Below are positions 8,030-16,722 of a stretch of 64,000 nt of DNA, piece by piece. The notes under the pieces are model-generated. The model saw nothing but the letters and a program-made list of their open reading frames with translations, was not told where the DNA came from and ran no database searches. The translations under genes and the position numbers were made by a program. The DNA comes from Hahella sp. HNIBRBA332 (GTDB lineage: Bacteria > Pseudomonadota > Gammaproteobacteria > Pseudomonadales > Oleiphilaceae). Location of the stretch: assembly GCF_030719035.1 (NCBI RefSeq), contig NZ_CP132203.1, positions 5,846,501 through 5,910,500 on the forward strand, given 5' to 3'. The number at the start of each line of letters is the position of its first letter. The stretch's first letter is position 1.

Positions 8030-9464
8030 GGCGAAGCTTTTCCTGGTCTCCGCGCTGACTCTGGCTATGGCGGGATGCATGACAGTGGGGCCTGACTATC
8101 AGGCTCCAGAAATTCCTGCGACGCAATTGCAGACGTTCAACCAACAGCAGTTCGACTTCCAGCGCATGGAGGAAAACTGGTGGGGGCAGTTCAACGATCC
8201 CCGTATTGAGAAACTGGTGGATCTCGCCCTCGCCGACAATCACGACATCGCCAAGGCGCGGGCCAATGTAAAGGCCGCTTACGCTGCATTTGACGACAGT
8301 CGCGACGACCGCTTTCCGAAAGGCGGCGTGGGCGCTGAGTACAGCGCCTCGCGAGCGAAGTCCGCGCCGAACTTCTCTGACGCCGCCAAGGTGGAGCAAT
8401 ACTCCGCCGGAGGCAACCTGAGCTGGAACCTTGACTTCTTCGGCCGCGTGACGCGGCTGATTGAAGCCGCCGAAGCGGAAGCGCTGTCCAGCGATGCGGC
8501 GTTGCGCAATATGCAGGTAGAGATCATTGCCGAAGTCGTGCGCGTCTATGCGGACTTACGCGGCGCTCAGGCGCAGATTCAAGTGGCGCAGCGTAATCTG
8601 GAGAATCTCAAATCCGTGGTGGAACTGACGGAGGCCAAGTACAAGACGGGAGTCGGCGCAGAGCTGGATGTGGTGCGCAGTAAGGCGCAATACGCCGGGG
8701 CGCAGGCTACTCTGGCGCCGTTGCAGGCGCGCATCGCCCGCGATGAGTATCGGCTGGCGGTGCTGACCGGTTCCGAGCCTGGCAAGCTGGCGATGGACTT
8801 GAGCTATCAGCCCATTCCCCAGGTGGCGACGGCGCTTGCTATTGGCGACCCCGCCGCCTTGTTGCGTCGCCGTCCTGACGTGCGCGTCGCTGAACGCCGT
8901 TTGGCGTCAGCCACCGCCAGGGTTGGCGTGGCGACGGCGGACCTGTTTCCCAAGGTGGAAATGACCGGGTTCCTGGGCTTTATTTCCGGCTCCGGCAGTG
9001 AGCTGCTGAAATCCTCCTCCGGCGCCTGGTCCGTGGCCCCCAGCCTGAACTGGGCGGTGCTGGATTGGGCCTCCCTGAAGGCGCGGGTGCGCGTGGCCGA
9101 GGCGCAGAATGAAGCGGCCCTGGAAGACTATCAGCAGACGGTGTTGCGGGCATTGGAAGACGCACAGCTCAGCTTTGTTAATTATCACCAGAGCCAGCAA
9201 CGCTATCTGCACTTGCAGGCGCAGGTGGAGAGCAGCGCGCGGGCCCAGGAAATCGCCCAGGCGCAATACAAGGAAGGCTTTATTGACCTGTTGGTGTTGC
9301 TGGACACGGAGCGCACCCGTCTGGCGGCGGAAGACGCTGCGATGCAGGCGGAGACGGATATCATGAAAGGCGTTGTGGAAATTTACCGCTCTCTGGGCGG
9401 AGGCTGGGAAGCGCCGGCGGATAATGTCGCCGCGACCGGCTTGAAGGCGTTCACACGAGGCTAG
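8022..9464 (+). CDS. Outer-membrane efflux lipoprotein (OprN/NodT family)
   Basis: TolC-like outer-membrane channel of 480 residues. The signal peptide ends in a lipobox (MAGC, lipidated Cys near 19) followed by TVGPDYQAPEIP, typical of OprM/OprN/NodT lipoproteins. The two OEP repeats are visible as long alpha-helical stretches (about 60-260 and 270-460), including RRRPDVRVAERRLASATARVG at the start of the second repeat. It completes a tripartite pump with the two preceding genes; translation is probably coupled through the 8-bp overlap. The gene ends about 130 bp from the convergent diguanylate cyclase gene. Confidence 0.93.
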   Translation: MRKAKLFLVSALTLAMAGCMTVGPDYQAPEIPATQLQTFNQQQFDFQRMEENWWGQFNDPRIEKLVDLALADNHDIAKARANVKAAYAAFDDSRDDRFPKGGVGAEYSASRAKSAPNFSDAAKVEQYSAGGNLSWNLDFFGRVTRLIEAAEAEALSSDAALRNMQVEIIAEVVRVYADLRGAQAQIQVAQRNLENLKSVVELTEAKYKTGVGAELDVVRSKAQYAGAQATLAPLQARIARDEYRLAVLTGSEPGKLAMDLSYQPIPQVATALAIGDPAALLRRRPDVRVAERRLASATARVGVATADLFPKVEMTGFLGFISGSGSELLKSSSGAWSVAPSLNWAVLDWASLKARVRVAEAQNEAALEDYQQTVLRALEDAQLSFVNYHQSQQRYLHLQAQVESSARAQEIAQAQYKEGFIDLLVLLDTERTRLAAEDAAMQAETDIMKGVVEIYRSLGGGWEAPADNVAATGLKAFTRG

Positions 9465-9474
9465 CCCCTGTTTT

Positions 9475-9569
9475 CTGCGACCATCCGACGTCGCCGCCGC
9501 GCCCTGCGATCTTTTTGCGATCTCATGACAAGCGCAAGGGCGCACGACGTTGACGGCGGGTGGTCGCAG
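9475..9569. repeat. Long imperfect inverted repeat between convergent genes
   Basis: CTGCGACCA (9475-9483) is exactly repeated in inverted orientation at 9561-9569. The similarity continues inward with scattered mismatches (CCG, CGTC, CG, then GCGCCCT) for some 30-35 nt per arm. The element almost fills the gap between the OprN-like and GGDEF genes. It could fold into a long cruciform or act as a bidirectional transcription barrier, but no clear T-tract follows either arm. It resembles a small palindromic intergenic repeat; copy number elsewhere is unknown. Confidence 0.5.
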
Positions 9570-9596
9570 ATCCTTTTTCAGCGTTGAAAACCGTCG

Positions 9597-10538
9597 TCAG
9601 ACTTTTTTCATGTGGAAAACCTCCACACGATTCCTGCCTTGATCCTTGGCCTGCTGCAAGGCGACTTCCGCTTGCTTGAAAAGCTGCTCGAACGGCGTAT
9701 CGCACTCTCCAATACAGAGCCCGATGGACGCGGTGACGCGCACTTCCGGATCGCCATCGGCGGGTCCGGTGAAGACCATGTCGGCAATTGACTCGATGAG
9801 GCGTCCGGCGATCTGCATGCCGACCTTATCATTGGCCTGACTAAGGAAAATCGCGAACTCCTCGCCGGCGATACGCCCGAACACATCGTATTCACGCAAG
9901 GCCTCCCGGGACATTTCCGCGATGCGGCGCAAGATCTCATCCCCGACCGGATAGCCATAGTTGTCGTTGACCTTTTTGAAGTGATCCATATCCAGCAGCA
10001 TCAGCGTCATGGGCGCGCCGGTGCGCCAGCAGCGATTCGCCTCCGCTTCCGCCGCTTCGAAGAAGCCGCGATAGTTAGCGACATGGGTCAGCTCATCCGT
10101 CATCGCCATATGGCGTAACTTCTGATTGGCGTGATTGATGCGTCCTTCCAGTTGCTTCTGCGCAGTGAGATCGCGGGCGCGCACCAGCATGCGTCCTTGA
10201 TTGTCGATCTGCTCCGAGAATAAAAACCAGCGGCCGCCGCTGATTTCCACCTCGTAGCTGCGAAACTGGCGTGTGCGACGTAATTCCTGCGCATAACGCA
10301 GCCAGCCTTCCAGATCGTCAGACTCGATGTGAATGCCTTGCCGGGTGTCGTAACAGCGTTCGGCCAGACGGCGAAAACTGAAACCGGCGAGAAATTCGCG
10401 CTCAGCATTGAAAAGCCGGGCGAAAGCGGCGTTGCAGTAAACAAGAAGATCCTGGTCGTTGAAGAGGGCGTAAGCTTCATCGCTGCTTTCTATAAAAGCG
10501 AACAGCGTATGCTCCAGATCGTTGACTTCGCTGGACAT
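9597..10538 (-). CDS. PAS-GGDEF diguanylate cyclase
   Basis: A 313-residue soluble protein predicted to make cyclic di-GMP from two GTP. A PAS domain occupies about residues 9-130 (AYALFNDQDLLVYCNAAFARLF), then a short helical linker and a GGDEF domain at 140-310. The active-site motif reads AGEEF (224-228), an accepted variant. The metal-binding Asp region is LLDMDHFKKVND, and an inhibitory RxxD site (R215-D218) stands five residues before the motif, so product inhibition is likely. There is no membrane segment, so the PAS domain probably senses a cytoplasmic cue. No operon partner is visible. Confidence 0.92.
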   Translation of the reverse strand: MSSEVNDLEHTLFAFIESSDEAYALFNDQDLLVYCNAAFARLFNAEREFLAGFSFRRLAERCYDTRQGIHIESDDLEGWLRYAQELRRTRQFRSYEVEISGGRWFLFSEQIDNQGRMLVRARDLTAQKQLEGRINHANQKLRHMAMTDELTHVANYRGFFEAAEAEANRCWRTGAPMTLMLLDMDHFKKVNDNYGYPVGDEILRRIAEMSREALREYDVFGRIAGEEFAIFLSQANDKVGMQIAGRLIESIADMVFTGPADGDPEVRVTASIGLCIGECDTPFEQLFKQAEVALQQAKDQGRNRVEVFHMKKV

Positions 10539-10705
10539 GAATAAAGGCTCCCCGACGGGTGCAAAAAATTAAATCGGAATAAGGCGTTAAGCGCATGCCG
10601 CGGCTTGTGCCGACGTCAGCGCAATACGGCGCAATAAAAAGGCGCTTATTAATTAAGTAGCATACTTTTCAGGATAATTCCGCCGCAGGACGCGGCGGAG
10701 CAGGT

Positions 10706-11578
10706 TCAGCCCAACTTGTATTCGATCTCGGCGGAGACGCTGGGGGCGTTGGAGCGGCTGCCCAGGGTCGCCATGGTGCGATTGTCGAAAGCGTGGGTCC
10801 ACAAGGATAAGTCATTGGGTACGTAGACGGGACGGGTAAACTTGAAGGACGCCTGACGAATCTCACGTTCATTCTGATTGCTCAGATAGCCCATGATCTT
10901 GCCGACGGAGTACATGCCGTGCACTATCGGGCGCTTCATACCGCACAGACGTGCGGTCCACTGGTACAGGTGGATAGGATTGAAGTCGCCGGACAGCCGC
11001 GCATAACGGCGAATATCGGCGCTGCCGAAATAGAAGGTCGTCTGCGGAGCCGCGTCGGAAAACGGTGTGCGTGGTCCGTTACGGGCGGGGCGATGATTAC
11101 CGGGGCGTTTGCTCAGGTAATGGTTGATCATTTCCACCGCGACCTGTCCGCGGGTCCAGATTTCCGTCGTGACGGTGAAGCTTTGCCCATGTGCGCATTC
11201 TTCCTGACCGGATAAATAAGCGCGCACGGTCAATCGATCCTGGGCGCAGACCGGAAAGCGCTGGATGAATTTGACGCCCAGATGCACCAGACCCAGCAGT
11301 TTGAGAGGAAATTCCGGCCGGGTCAGCAGGGTCAACTGGGGCTTTTGGGTAAAAACATACAGAAACGGCAGGGGCGCGCGTTCAGTTTGACGGTATTGCG
11401 GACTAAACTCAAAGAAGCGCAGATATTTATCCAGGTGGCTGCGGCAAAGAGTGATATCGAAAACCTCAACGCATAATTCGGGCAGGCGAGTGTAGGTCAG
11501 CTCCCGCTTTAGCAAGGTCTTGGCGTAAAGCGTCAGCAGGTCAGGAAGTTGGGGTTCGGTATAGCTTACTACGTGCAT
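10706..11578 (-). CDS. MaoC-like hotdog dehydratase
   Basis: A 290-residue protein with a C-terminal MaoC/R-specific enoyl-CoA hydratase domain. The hydratase motif is clear (YARLSGDFNPIHLYQWTARL, then RPIVHGMYS; catalytic Asp and His of the D-x-N-P-x-H pattern). The N-terminal half (1-165) is probably a second, degenerate hotdog fold, as in two-domain MaoC proteins. A role in hydration of trans-2-enoyl thioesters in fatty-acid or polyketide-like metabolism is likely from the family; the actual substrate is unknown. It is a stand-alone gene with its own 5' region facing the binding-protein gene at 11792. Confidence 0.8.
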   Translation of the reverse strand: MHVVSYTEPQLPDLLTLYAKTLLKRELTYTRLPELCVEVFDITLCRSHLDKYLRFFEFSPQYRQTERAPLPFLYVFTQKPQLTLLTRPEFPLKLLGLVHLGVKFIQRFPVCAQDRLTVRAYLSGQEECAHGQSFTVTTEIWTRGQVAVEMINHYLSKRPGNHRPARNGPRTPFSDAAPQTTFYFGSADIRRYARLSGDFNPIHLYQWTARLCGMKRPIVHGMYSVGKIMGYLSNQNEREIRQASFKFTRPVYVPNDLSLWTHAFDNRTMATLGSRSNAPSVSAEIEYKLG

Positions 11579-11791
11579 AATGTTCTCTTCTCGCCGCCGG
11601 CCGGTGGTCGAATGCGCTCATTCGTGACATCCCGGTTGTCTGTTATAAAGTTGTCTGTTGTAAATATGTAACCGTTTGTAAAGTTGCTATATAAATAGAT
11701 TAAAAAAGAATCAGCTACAATAGGCTTTTGGGTTGGTGGGATCGGCCGAAAGGATGATAGGGCGCTATTATCAATGCGGAGACGGGGCCAA

Positions 11792-12544
11792 ATGAGACTG
11801 TCAGTATTAGTGCTTAGTGGGCTGCTCGCGTTGTTGGCGCAGCCGTCGGCGGCGGAAACATCGCTTGTGCTGGCGTCACAGGAGGATTTCACACCCTATG
11901 AATGGCGCGATGGCGACCAAATCAAAGGGCTGGACGTGGATATCGTTAAAGAAATGGCGCGACGTCTGGGCTGGAACGTCGAGATTAAGCTTTATCCCTG
12001 GAAGAGAGTTCTGCACGAAGTAGCAGCGGGCGCTATTGATGGCGGCTTCTCCGCTTTTCGTACGCCGGAACGGGAGGAGTATGCGATTTTTCTCGACCCG
12101 CCGATCCATCTGAGCACCTATTGCGTGTTTGTTAACCCGGAACGGCCTATCGTTTTTTACAGTCTGGAGGATTTAGACGGCAAAGTATTGGGCAAGAATC
12201 TCGGCTTTTCCATCAATCCGGAGTTTGATCATGCACAAAAACGGGGGCGTTTTGAGGTGGTCGAGAAGAGCATGAGCCATAACTTGCGCTTGCTTGCCGC
12301 ACAGCGCATTGACGCCGTGATCGGCAATGAGCTGGAAGTGGATTACATGGCGCGGGAGCTGGGGCTGGATGGGAAAATAATGGCGTTGCCGACGAAACTA
12401 TCCCAGGATATCCCCGCCCATCTGATTATTTCCAGAAAGTCGCCGCTGGCCAAGGACCCGGAAATGCTGCGGCAAATGGAAGTCACATTGCAGCGTATGC
12501 TGGAAGATGGCGCTTACGCCGCTTTTCTGAAGAAGTACCAATAG
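11792..12544 (+). CDS. Periplasmic amino-acid-type solute-binding protein
   Basis: A 250-residue secreted protein of solute-binding family 3. The signal peptide (hydrophobic LSVLVLSGLLALLAQ, cut after SAA) is followed by the two-lobed domain: EDFTPYEWRDGDQIKGLDVDIVKEMARRLGW is the classical opening. The start at 11792 is supported by GGAGA about 9 nt upstream; the ATG at 11774 would spoil the signal peptide. No ABC permease or ATPase lies beside it, so it may be an orphan receptor like many marine gammaproteobacterial SBP_bac_3 proteins. Ligand unknown. Confidence 0.85.
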   Translation: MRLSVLVLSGLLALLAQPSAAETSLVLASQEDFTPYEWRDGDQIKGLDVDIVKEMARRLGWNVEIKLYPWKRVLHEVAAGAIDGGFSAFRTPEREEYAIFLDPPIHLSTYCVFVNPERPIVFYSLEDLDGKVLGKNLGFSINPEFDHAQKRGRFEVVEKSMSHNLRLLAAQRIDAVIGNELEVDYMARELGLDGKIMALPTKLSQDIPAHLIISRKSPLAKDPEMLRQMEVTLQRMLEDGAYAAFLKKYQ

Positions 12545-12568
12545 TCGCAGACTTGCGTCGTCTGGTGG

Positions 12569-13096
12569 TTATTCGGGTTTGCTGATTTGTTTCTTGCCGG
12601 TGACCATGGCGGCGATAAGGTTCTCTTTACCGAAGCGCGAGTACAGGCTCACTGCGGCGATGTGAATCAGCATGAGCGCCATTAACGCGCTGGCTAAGCC
12701 CTCATGAATTTCCTCCAGCCAATCTTCGCCCCAGAAGGCGTCCAGGCTCATCATCCAGCCACTGACGGCCAACGCAGCCACCAGGAACATGAGCGCCAGA
12801 ATCATCAGACCGCCCATCGGGTTGTGCCCTACTGTTTGCGTGGGCTTACCGGACAGAAGAGCGCCTGCATAGTTTTTAAGTCGGGTCGGCGTGGGAAAAA
12901 AAGACCGAAAGCGCGCGTAGGGCGTCCCTATAAAACCCCATAAGACTCTGATCGCAACAGCGCCTCCGGCATAATAACCGACCCATTCGTGCCAGGAACT
13001 TCCATCCTCCAGAACCCACAGATTCAGAATGCACGCTGTGGCTAACGTCCAGTGAAATAAGCGGACCAGAGGGTCCCAGACACGAATGGTTTGCAT
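12569..13096 (-). CDS. Cytochrome b561-type membrane protein
   Basis: A 175-residue four-helix di-heme cytochrome b of the Ni-Fe hydrogenase/b561-like family. It opens with IRVWDPLVRLFHWTLA. Histidines at 15, 36, 131 and 145 in or near the hydrophobic helices are the probable heme ligands. It would pass electrons between quinol and a periplasmic partner. The upstream gene encodes a secreted PepSY protein ending 10 bp away, so the two are almost certainly cotranscribed; such pairs are common in Shewanella-like bacteria. The physiological partner is unknown. Confidence 0.88.
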   Translation of the reverse strand: MQTIRVWDPLVRLFHWTLATACILNLWVLEDGSSWHEWVGYYAGGAVAIRVLWGFIGTPYARFRSFFPTPTRLKNYAGALLSGKPTQTVGHNPMGGLMILALMFLVAALAVSGWMMSLDAFWGEDWLEEIHEGLASALMALMLIHIAAVSLYSRFGKENLIAAMVTGKKQISKPE

Positions 13097-13106
13097 AGGG
13101 AACTCC

Positions 13107-13382
13107 TTAATCTATTTCAGTTTTGACAGCTTCGCCGTTAACCGGGTTGAAGTAGATCTCCACTTTCTGACCCTGGCTGTTCCAGCCGTAGATTTCATAG
13201 CAGCCGGTGTCTGTCTCTTTGAATTTCTTGATCTTGTAACCCTGGTCCAGCAGCGACTGTTTGAAAACTTCCTGGTCCTGCCAGGCGGACTTGGGCTCGG
13301 TGGTGCAGGTAGGGTCTGCGAACGCGGTGGCTGCTGACAGACTCAGGGCGGCGGCGAGTAAGGCGATTGAGGTTGATTTCAT
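13107..13382 (-). CDS. Secreted PepSY-domain protein
   Basis: A 91-residue periplasmic protein. The signal peptide (KSTSIALLAAALSLSAATAFA) is followed by one PepSY-type domain (QSLLDQGYKIKKFKETDTGCYEIYGWNSQG, then YFNPVNGEAV). Two cysteines (in TCTTE and TGCYE) could form a disulfide. It is the first gene of a two-gene unit with the cytochrome b. The PepSY domain is thought to bind or inhibit partner proteins; here it may modulate the cytochrome, which is inference from context only. Confidence 0.85.
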   Translation of the reverse strand: MKSTSIALLAAALSLSAATAFADPTCTTEPKSAWQDQEVFKQSLLDQGYKIKKFKETDTGCYEIYGWNSQGQKVEIYFNPVNGEAVKTEID

Positions 13383-13491
13383 AAATCTGTTCCTTGTGTG
13401 AATGTCTTGTTTAACGACAAGGAGCAGATTAAGGGGCGAAGCTTAAGGGAGGCTTAAGTCAAATCCCGATGAAGAAGAATTTTTACCGGTC

Positions 13492-14007
13492 TTATCGAGG
13501 CAGCGACAAGCCCATAAGCGTCACGCTGTAGAGCGCGCTGTCCATTTCCGCTACGTTGGGCAGTTCCCCCCAACATTGAAAGCCGTGTTTGCGAAACAAG
13601 GCGAGGCTGGGCGCATTGTGTGAGAAAATCACGCCGACCAACGCCGTAACCCCAAGCTGCGGCGCCAGCGCTATCGCGTGACTCAACAGGCGGGCGCCCA
13701 GTCCTTTGCCCCGCTGCTGCGGCGCCAGGTAGATGCTTAACTCCGCTGTATGACGATAGGCAGGGCGAGCGTGATAGGGTTCGAAACTGATCCAGCCAAG
13801 GAGACGACCATCTCGTTCCGCCACCAGCAGGGGGCGTGCATCGGTATGCCGCAGAAACCAGTCCCGACGACTCGCTGCGGAAACTTCTTCCGTATCCGCC
13901 GTGACTTGTCTGGAAGCGACCGTGGAATTATAGATATCGACGACGGCTTGCAGGTCCGCCTCTTGCGCGGGACGTAACTGGAAATCCTCAAAGACGGCGT
14001 TAAGCAT
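13492..14007 (-). CDS. GNAT acetyltransferase (Pat/MddA-like)
   Basis: A 171-residue N-acetyltransferase resembling phosphinothricin/methionine-sulfoximine acetyltransferases. Visible are LRPAQEADLQAVVDIYN, GWISFEPYHARPAYRHTAELSIYL, the acetyl-CoA loop QQRGKGLGARLL and FRKHGFQCWGELPNVA. Family members acetylate the amino group of small toxic amino-acid analogues; the native substrate here is not determined. It is divergent from the PaiB-like gene across about 190 bp. Confidence 0.87.
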   Translation of the reverse strand: MLNAVFEDFQLRPAQEADLQAVVDIYNSTVASRQVTADTEEVSAASRRDWFLRHTDARPLLVAERDGRLLGWISFEPYHARPAYRHTAELSIYLAPQQRGKGLGARLLSHAIALAPQLGVTALVGVIFSHNAPSLALFRKHGFQCWGELPNVAEMDSALYSVTLMGLSLPR

Positions 14008-14198
14008 GTGGGCAGATGTCCTTAACCTGAGATGTGTGAAACGCCCAGCCGTTATAGCGTAAAACGTTATTATCGAAAAGCCCGTTGACGGACTGTGTCG
14101 GCGCGGGCTAAAAACGCTATATTATTCAACCCGATGTGTTAGACGCCATTAGGCGTGACGTTTTACCCACAGTCCGTGCAGTCAGGGATATTTCGACT

Positions 14199-14813
14199 AT
14201 GTACATGCCTGCTTCATTCAAGGTGGAGGACCGCTCCGCCATGCTGGATTTTATTGACCGCTGGAGCTTCGGTGTTTTGATGACGCTGAAAGCCGGGATG
14301 CTGGAGGTCAATCAAGTCCCTTTTATACTGGATCGCGAGAATAACCGTTTATATGGCCATCTGGCCCGCCAGAACGATCAATGGAAGGAGCTGGACGGCG
14401 CCGATGAAACACGGGTGCTGTTTCAGGGACCGCATGCGTACGTGTCGCCGGACTGGTATGAAAGTACGGGCATGGTGCCTACCTGGAATTTCATGAGCGT
14501 GGAGGTGCGGGGGCGCTCGGAATTATTGCCTCCCGAACGTCTGCCCTGGTTGCTGGAGCAGTTGAGCGATAAACACGAAGCGGCGTTCGCCAACCCCTGG
14601 AAAATGAGTAAAGTACCGCCAGCGAAGCTGGAGGCGATGATGAAAGCCATTGTCGGCTTCAGCATTGATATCGAAACCTTGAACGGCAAGTTCAAGCTCA
14701 GCCAGAATCGTAATCCACAGGATCGGGCCGGTGTGATCGCCGGGTTGTCGACGCAGCCGGACGAGAATTCCCGGGTGATCGCGCAGCAGATGCAGTTGCT
14801 GCAGGATAGCTGA
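14199..14813 (+). CDS. PaiB-like FMN-binding protein
   Basis: A 204-residue protein of the FMN-binding split-barrel PaiB family, annotated as negative transcriptional regulators after Bacillus PaiB. The family opening MYMPASF is at 14199, so I start there rather than at 14136; AGGGA lies about 10 nt upstream. Other signatures are VNQVPFILDRENNRLYGHLARQN, GPHAYVSPDWY (close to the family's GPHAYISPSWY) and VPTWNF. It is 20 bp upstream of an MmcQ/YjbR gene and probably cotranscribed with it. Whether it regulates transcription or binds a flavin for redox work is open. Confidence 0.88.
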   Translation: MYMPASFKVEDRSAMLDFIDRWSFGVLMTLKAGMLEVNQVPFILDRENNRLYGHLARQNDQWKELDGADETRVLFQGPHAYVSPDWYESTGMVPTWNFMSVEVRGRSELLPPERLPWLLEQLSDKHEAAFANPWKMSKVPPAKLEAMMKAIVGFSIDIETLNGKFKLSQNRNPQDRAGVIAGLSTQPDENSRVIAQQMQLLQDS

Positions 14814-14833
14814 CTTTAATTAGAGGCGATGAT

Positions 14834-15217
14834 ATGGACTACGCAGCGGCCAGACAGGCGCTTTTAAGTAAACCCGAAGCCATCGAGGATTTTCCGTTTG
14901 GACCTGAGGTGGCGGTGTTCAAGATCAAAGGCAAGATGTTCGCGACCCTTGGCATGGAAGACGGCGAAGGGCGCATGAACCTGAAGTGCGATCCTGTCGA
15001 GGCGCTGGCGTTGCGGGATATCTTCCCTTCCGTAACGCCGGGCTATCACATGAATAAAAAGCACTGGAATACACTGGCGCTGGATGGCGGGGTGCCACCC
15101 GGAGAAATCGAACGGATGATCGATAACTCCTACGCGCTGGTGGTTAAAGGCCTCACCAAGGTGGAGCGTCAGGCTTTGGAGCTGCGTTACGGCAGGGAAA
15201 CACTATTCCCCGCCTGA
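14834..15217 (+). CDS. MmcQ/YjbR family protein
   Basis: A 127-residue protein of the MmcQ/YjbR family (double-wing, CyaY-like fold, often described as DNA-binding). Signatures are FPFGPEVAVFKIKGKMFAT, NLKCDPVEALALRD, PGYHMNKKHWNT and the C-terminal LVVKGLTK. AGAGGCG precedes the ATG by several bases. It lies 20 bp after the PaiB-like gene and converges with the pilin gene. Cellular role unknown. Confidence 0.88.
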   Translation: MDYAAARQALLSKPEAIEDFPFGPEVAVFKIKGKMFATLGMEDGEGRMNLKCDPVEALALRDIFPSVTPGYHMNKKHWNTLALDGGVPPGEIERMIDNSYALVVKGLTKVERQALELRYGRETLFPA

Positions 15218-15228
15218 GCCCGGACGGT

Positions 15229-15714
15229 TCAAAACCGGCAATTGGAGGGCAGGTAGGCCGGATCAATATCCGTCTTGTTGGCGCCGATGGCCTCCATGCC
15301 CTCGACCGCGGGACTATGTCCGCACAACCAGGTCATCGGGCTGGCGGGGCTGCCGGTCACGATGGCGGGACGGATGGTGAGATATTTGTCCTGCAGACTT
15401 TTGTTCACCTTGTTGCCCAACTGAACATGAAAGGCGCCGTTCTCCAGGGAGATGTTCTTCACAAAGTTCCCCAATAACTTGTTGGGCGCAGGCATGCCTG
15501 CGGCGGCGTTGTCGGTCGGAAAATCGCCTTTGTATTTGTAATATTCTTTCACCTGATCGCGCAGTTCGCCCACGATGGTGACCGCCTCGGTGACCTGCGC
15601 CCGAGTGATGTAAACCTGGTAACTGGGCAAGGCGACGGACGCCAGAATGCCAATGATGGCGACCACGATCATTAATTCGATGAGGGTGAAGCCGTTTTGC
15701 GCTGTGTTAGTCAT
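15229..15714 (-). CDS. Type IV pilin (PilA-like)
   Basis: A 161-residue type IVa prepilin. It has a short leader ending G8|F9, then the canonical FTLIELMIVVAIIGILASVALP helix start with Glu at mature position 5, so the prepilin peptidase site is intact. The helix extends through AQVTEAVTIVGELRDQVKEYY, then comes the globular head with a C-terminal disulfide pair (C131 and C159). It is the last gene of a three-gene minus-strand operon with a PilC-like platform protein (24 bp upstream) and a membrane/pilin fusion. No assembly ATPase or prepilin peptidase is nearby, so it would depend on machinery elsewhere. Confidence 0.92.
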   Translation of the reverse strand: MTNTAQNGFTLIELMIVVAIIGILASVALPSYQVYITRAQVTEAVTIVGELRDQVKEYYKYKGDFPTDNAAAGMPAPNKLLGNFVKNISLENGAFHVQLGNKVNKSLQDKYLTIRPAIVTGSPASPMTWLCGHSPAVEGMEAIGANKTDIDPAYLPSNCRF

Positions 15715-15738
15715 AATTCTGCCTTTGATGAATAACGG

Positions 15739-16719
15739 TTAAATAGCGGAGCCTAAGCCGAAAATCGGGAGGTAGACGGCGATGATGACCGCTCCCACCA
15801 GTATGGCGATGAGGGTGCTGACGCCTGCGACGAATTTGGCTTTGAAGGAAGCCAGCGCCGCGGAGTAAGCGACGTTGAGTCGCTCGAACTGATACGCCAA
15901 CTCCTGCTCCAGCGCGTCAGTTTTTAGGGCGATCGTCAGATCCAGGTATTCCGGTTGCGAGAGCTTGTCTTCCAGGCTGGCGTTGGAACAGAGCTGCAGC
16001 GCTTCACGTAAGGACGTTTCCGCATCCAGACCGGAGCGGTTAAGCAGGTAGGCGTTGGCGAGCCAGATATAGCGTAAATGGGCTTTGGCGATGGAGGACA
16101 AGCCTGGGAGGCGTTGCATGAAGTTCGGCATGGGCCTCAACCGTCGAATACAACCGACCGTCTTGAACCCCATCCAAAATAGCGGAATCAGGCCAATCAA
16201 GACGAGGATCCATACCGACTGAAAAGTTTCCATGCCGGATATCAGCAACAATGTGAAGGCTGGCAGTTCCATGTTTGTTTCACTGTAGAACGCCTGAAAT
16301 CCTGGCAATACCTTGATGAGCAGGACGCTGAAAACAAGGATGGCGATCATCAACAGGACGAAGACGTAGCCAAGCAGGTTCTGCAATCCGTCCCAGACGC
16401 CCCGCCAGGAGACTTCCATGGTGTGAGAGTGGGAGATATAGCGTTCCAGGAAGCCGGGTAGCGAGCCGCCTTTGGCGCGCACAATGGCGGCGAGCCGACT
16501 GATGTCGTAGAAGGGACTGTCCTGATAAGGCGTGGTATGTAAGCTGACGTCACCCTGCAATACTTTTTTCAGTTGCTCAACCTGAGGCTGCGCGTGAGCC
16601 GGCAGGAGAGGCTCCAGTCTGGCCAGCGCCTGCTCCAGAGAAAGTCCCTGCTGAACCTGATGGTTCAAATGTCGCAACAATTGGCTCAGATTTGAGTTTG
16701 GCGAAGAAATAAGGATCAC
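15739..16719 (-). CDS. Short PilC/GspF-like inner-membrane platform protein
   Basis: A 326-residue type II secretion F-domain protein, shorter than the usual PilC/GspF (about 400). Two T2SF-like domains are recognisable: an N-terminal one around residues 10-150, which is degenerate, and a second at 200-325. Hydrophobic segments are at about 116-140 (YVFVLLMIAILVFSVLLIKVLPGF), 165-185 and the C-terminus (LIAILVGAVIIAVYLPIFGLG). The motif VLPGFQAFYSETNMELPAFT matches PilC. It probably forms the platform for pilin assembly. The start is 3 bp past the stop of the upstream fusion gene, indicating translational coupling. Confidence 0.85.
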   Translation of the reverse strand: MILISSPNSNLSQLLRHLNHQVQQGLSLEQALARLEPLLPAHAQPQVEQLKKVLQGDVSLHTTPYQDSPFYDISRLAAIVRAKGGSLPGFLERYISHSHTMEVSWRGVWDGLQNLLGYVFVLLMIAILVFSVLLIKVLPGFQAFYSETNMELPAFTLLLISGMETFQSVWILVLIGLIPLFWMGFKTVGCIRRLRPMPNFMQRLPGLSSIAKAHLRYIWLANAYLLNRSGLDAETSLREALQLCSNASLEDKLSQPEYLDLTIALKTDALEQELAYQFERLNVAYSAALASFKAKFVAGVSTLIAILVGAVIIAVYLPIFGLGSAI

Positions 16720-16722
16720 GGT

